A stretch of DNA of 64,000 nucleotides, taken from NCBI GenBank assembly GCA_030220185.1, contig JASPKZ010003845.1:1621501-1685500 (forward strand), written 5' to 3'. The stretch's first letter is position 1; every line of letters begins with the position of its first letter. The stretch is from Diploptera punctata (taxonomy: Eukaryota; Arthropoda; Insecta; Blattodea; Blaberidae). The position numbers were made by a program, and so were the translations under genes. The notes below the pieces were generated by a model, which worked only from the letters and a program-made list of their open reading frames with translations, was not told the origin of the DNA and searched no databases. Shown one piece after another: positions 63,928-64,000 of this stretch.

Positions 63928-64000
63928 AGTCTCTATAGGAAGCCAGATATAATAAGAACAGTTAAGTCTCATAGACTGCGATGGGCAGGACATGTTGCAC
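63928..64000 (+). mobile_element. RTE-type LINE fragment, 3' segment, running off the window
   Basis: Continues with GGAAGCCAGATATAATAAGA and the TCATAGACTGCGATGGGCAG segment (LRWAGHVA in the large LINE). Confidence 0.85.

Noticed and set aside
61532..64000. The next CNH exon
   Set aside because: No block continuing the CNH reading in the required phase was found; the following exon probably lies beyond the window.

Overview
This window is AT-rich invertebrate DNA, most likely from an insect and probably a cockroach or termite relative. That guess rests on the LINE and SINE families, whose protein fragments resemble repeats I associate with blattodean genomes; nothing in the window proves the species. 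There are no bacterial-type operons, no complete gene and no convincing RNA gene. The one host gene is an ortholog of GARNL3 (GTPase-activating Rap/Ran-GAP domain-like 3), read on the + strand as thirteen short exons between 11434 and 61531. They sum to 1,501 coding bases (500 codons) in about 50.1 kb. All have AG acceptors, GT donors and compatible phases. The first coding exons lie upstream of the window, or were not recognised, and the 3' part of the gene lies beyond it. The exons cover the N-terminal linker, the whole Rap-GAP domain (with the HIGND segment that holds the catalytic Asn) and the start of the C-terminal citron-homology (CNH) domain.

Everything else is intron or upstream DNA built from layered transposable elements. 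The largest is an RTE-type LINE on the - strand (11666-15568) with an endonuclease ORF (14769-13357) and a reverse transcriptase ORF (13273-11732) separated by a small frameshift. Its 5' end carries a tandemly duplicated block of about 300 bp with a tRNA-like head. Dozens of 5'-truncated LINE fragments follow, several nested with clear 9-12 bp target duplications. There are at least five tRNA-derived SINE families. DNA transposons are represented by four Harbinger-like elements of about 0.6 kb, one Tigger/pogo-like element, two mariner-like elements with long terminal inverted repeats, and one further inverted-repeat element.

The most unusual layer is a set of Penelope-like (GIY-YIG) remnants. 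Many are palindromes: two 5'-truncated copies head to head, outer ends near ATATGAGGTRAG, with hammerhead-ribozyme-like motifs just inside the ends. The clearest is at 59580-59862, where both arms carry a complete hammerhead core. A second oddity is a GC-rich island (8461-9864) of degenerate repeats of about 170 bp, bounded by a 15-bp direct duplication.

Layout: 1-11.4 kb repeats and the GC-rich island; 11.4-24 kb first visible exon, the LINE and SINEs; 24-39 kb exons 2-3 with mariner-like and Penelope-like elements; 39-52 kb the Rap-GAP exons with LINEs, Harbinger and Tigger; 52-61.5 kb last Rap-GAP exon, linker and first CNH exons with palindromic Penelope-like elements; 61.5-64 kb intron. 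The only functional unit visible is the GARNL3-like gene; the other coding traces are decayed mobile elements.
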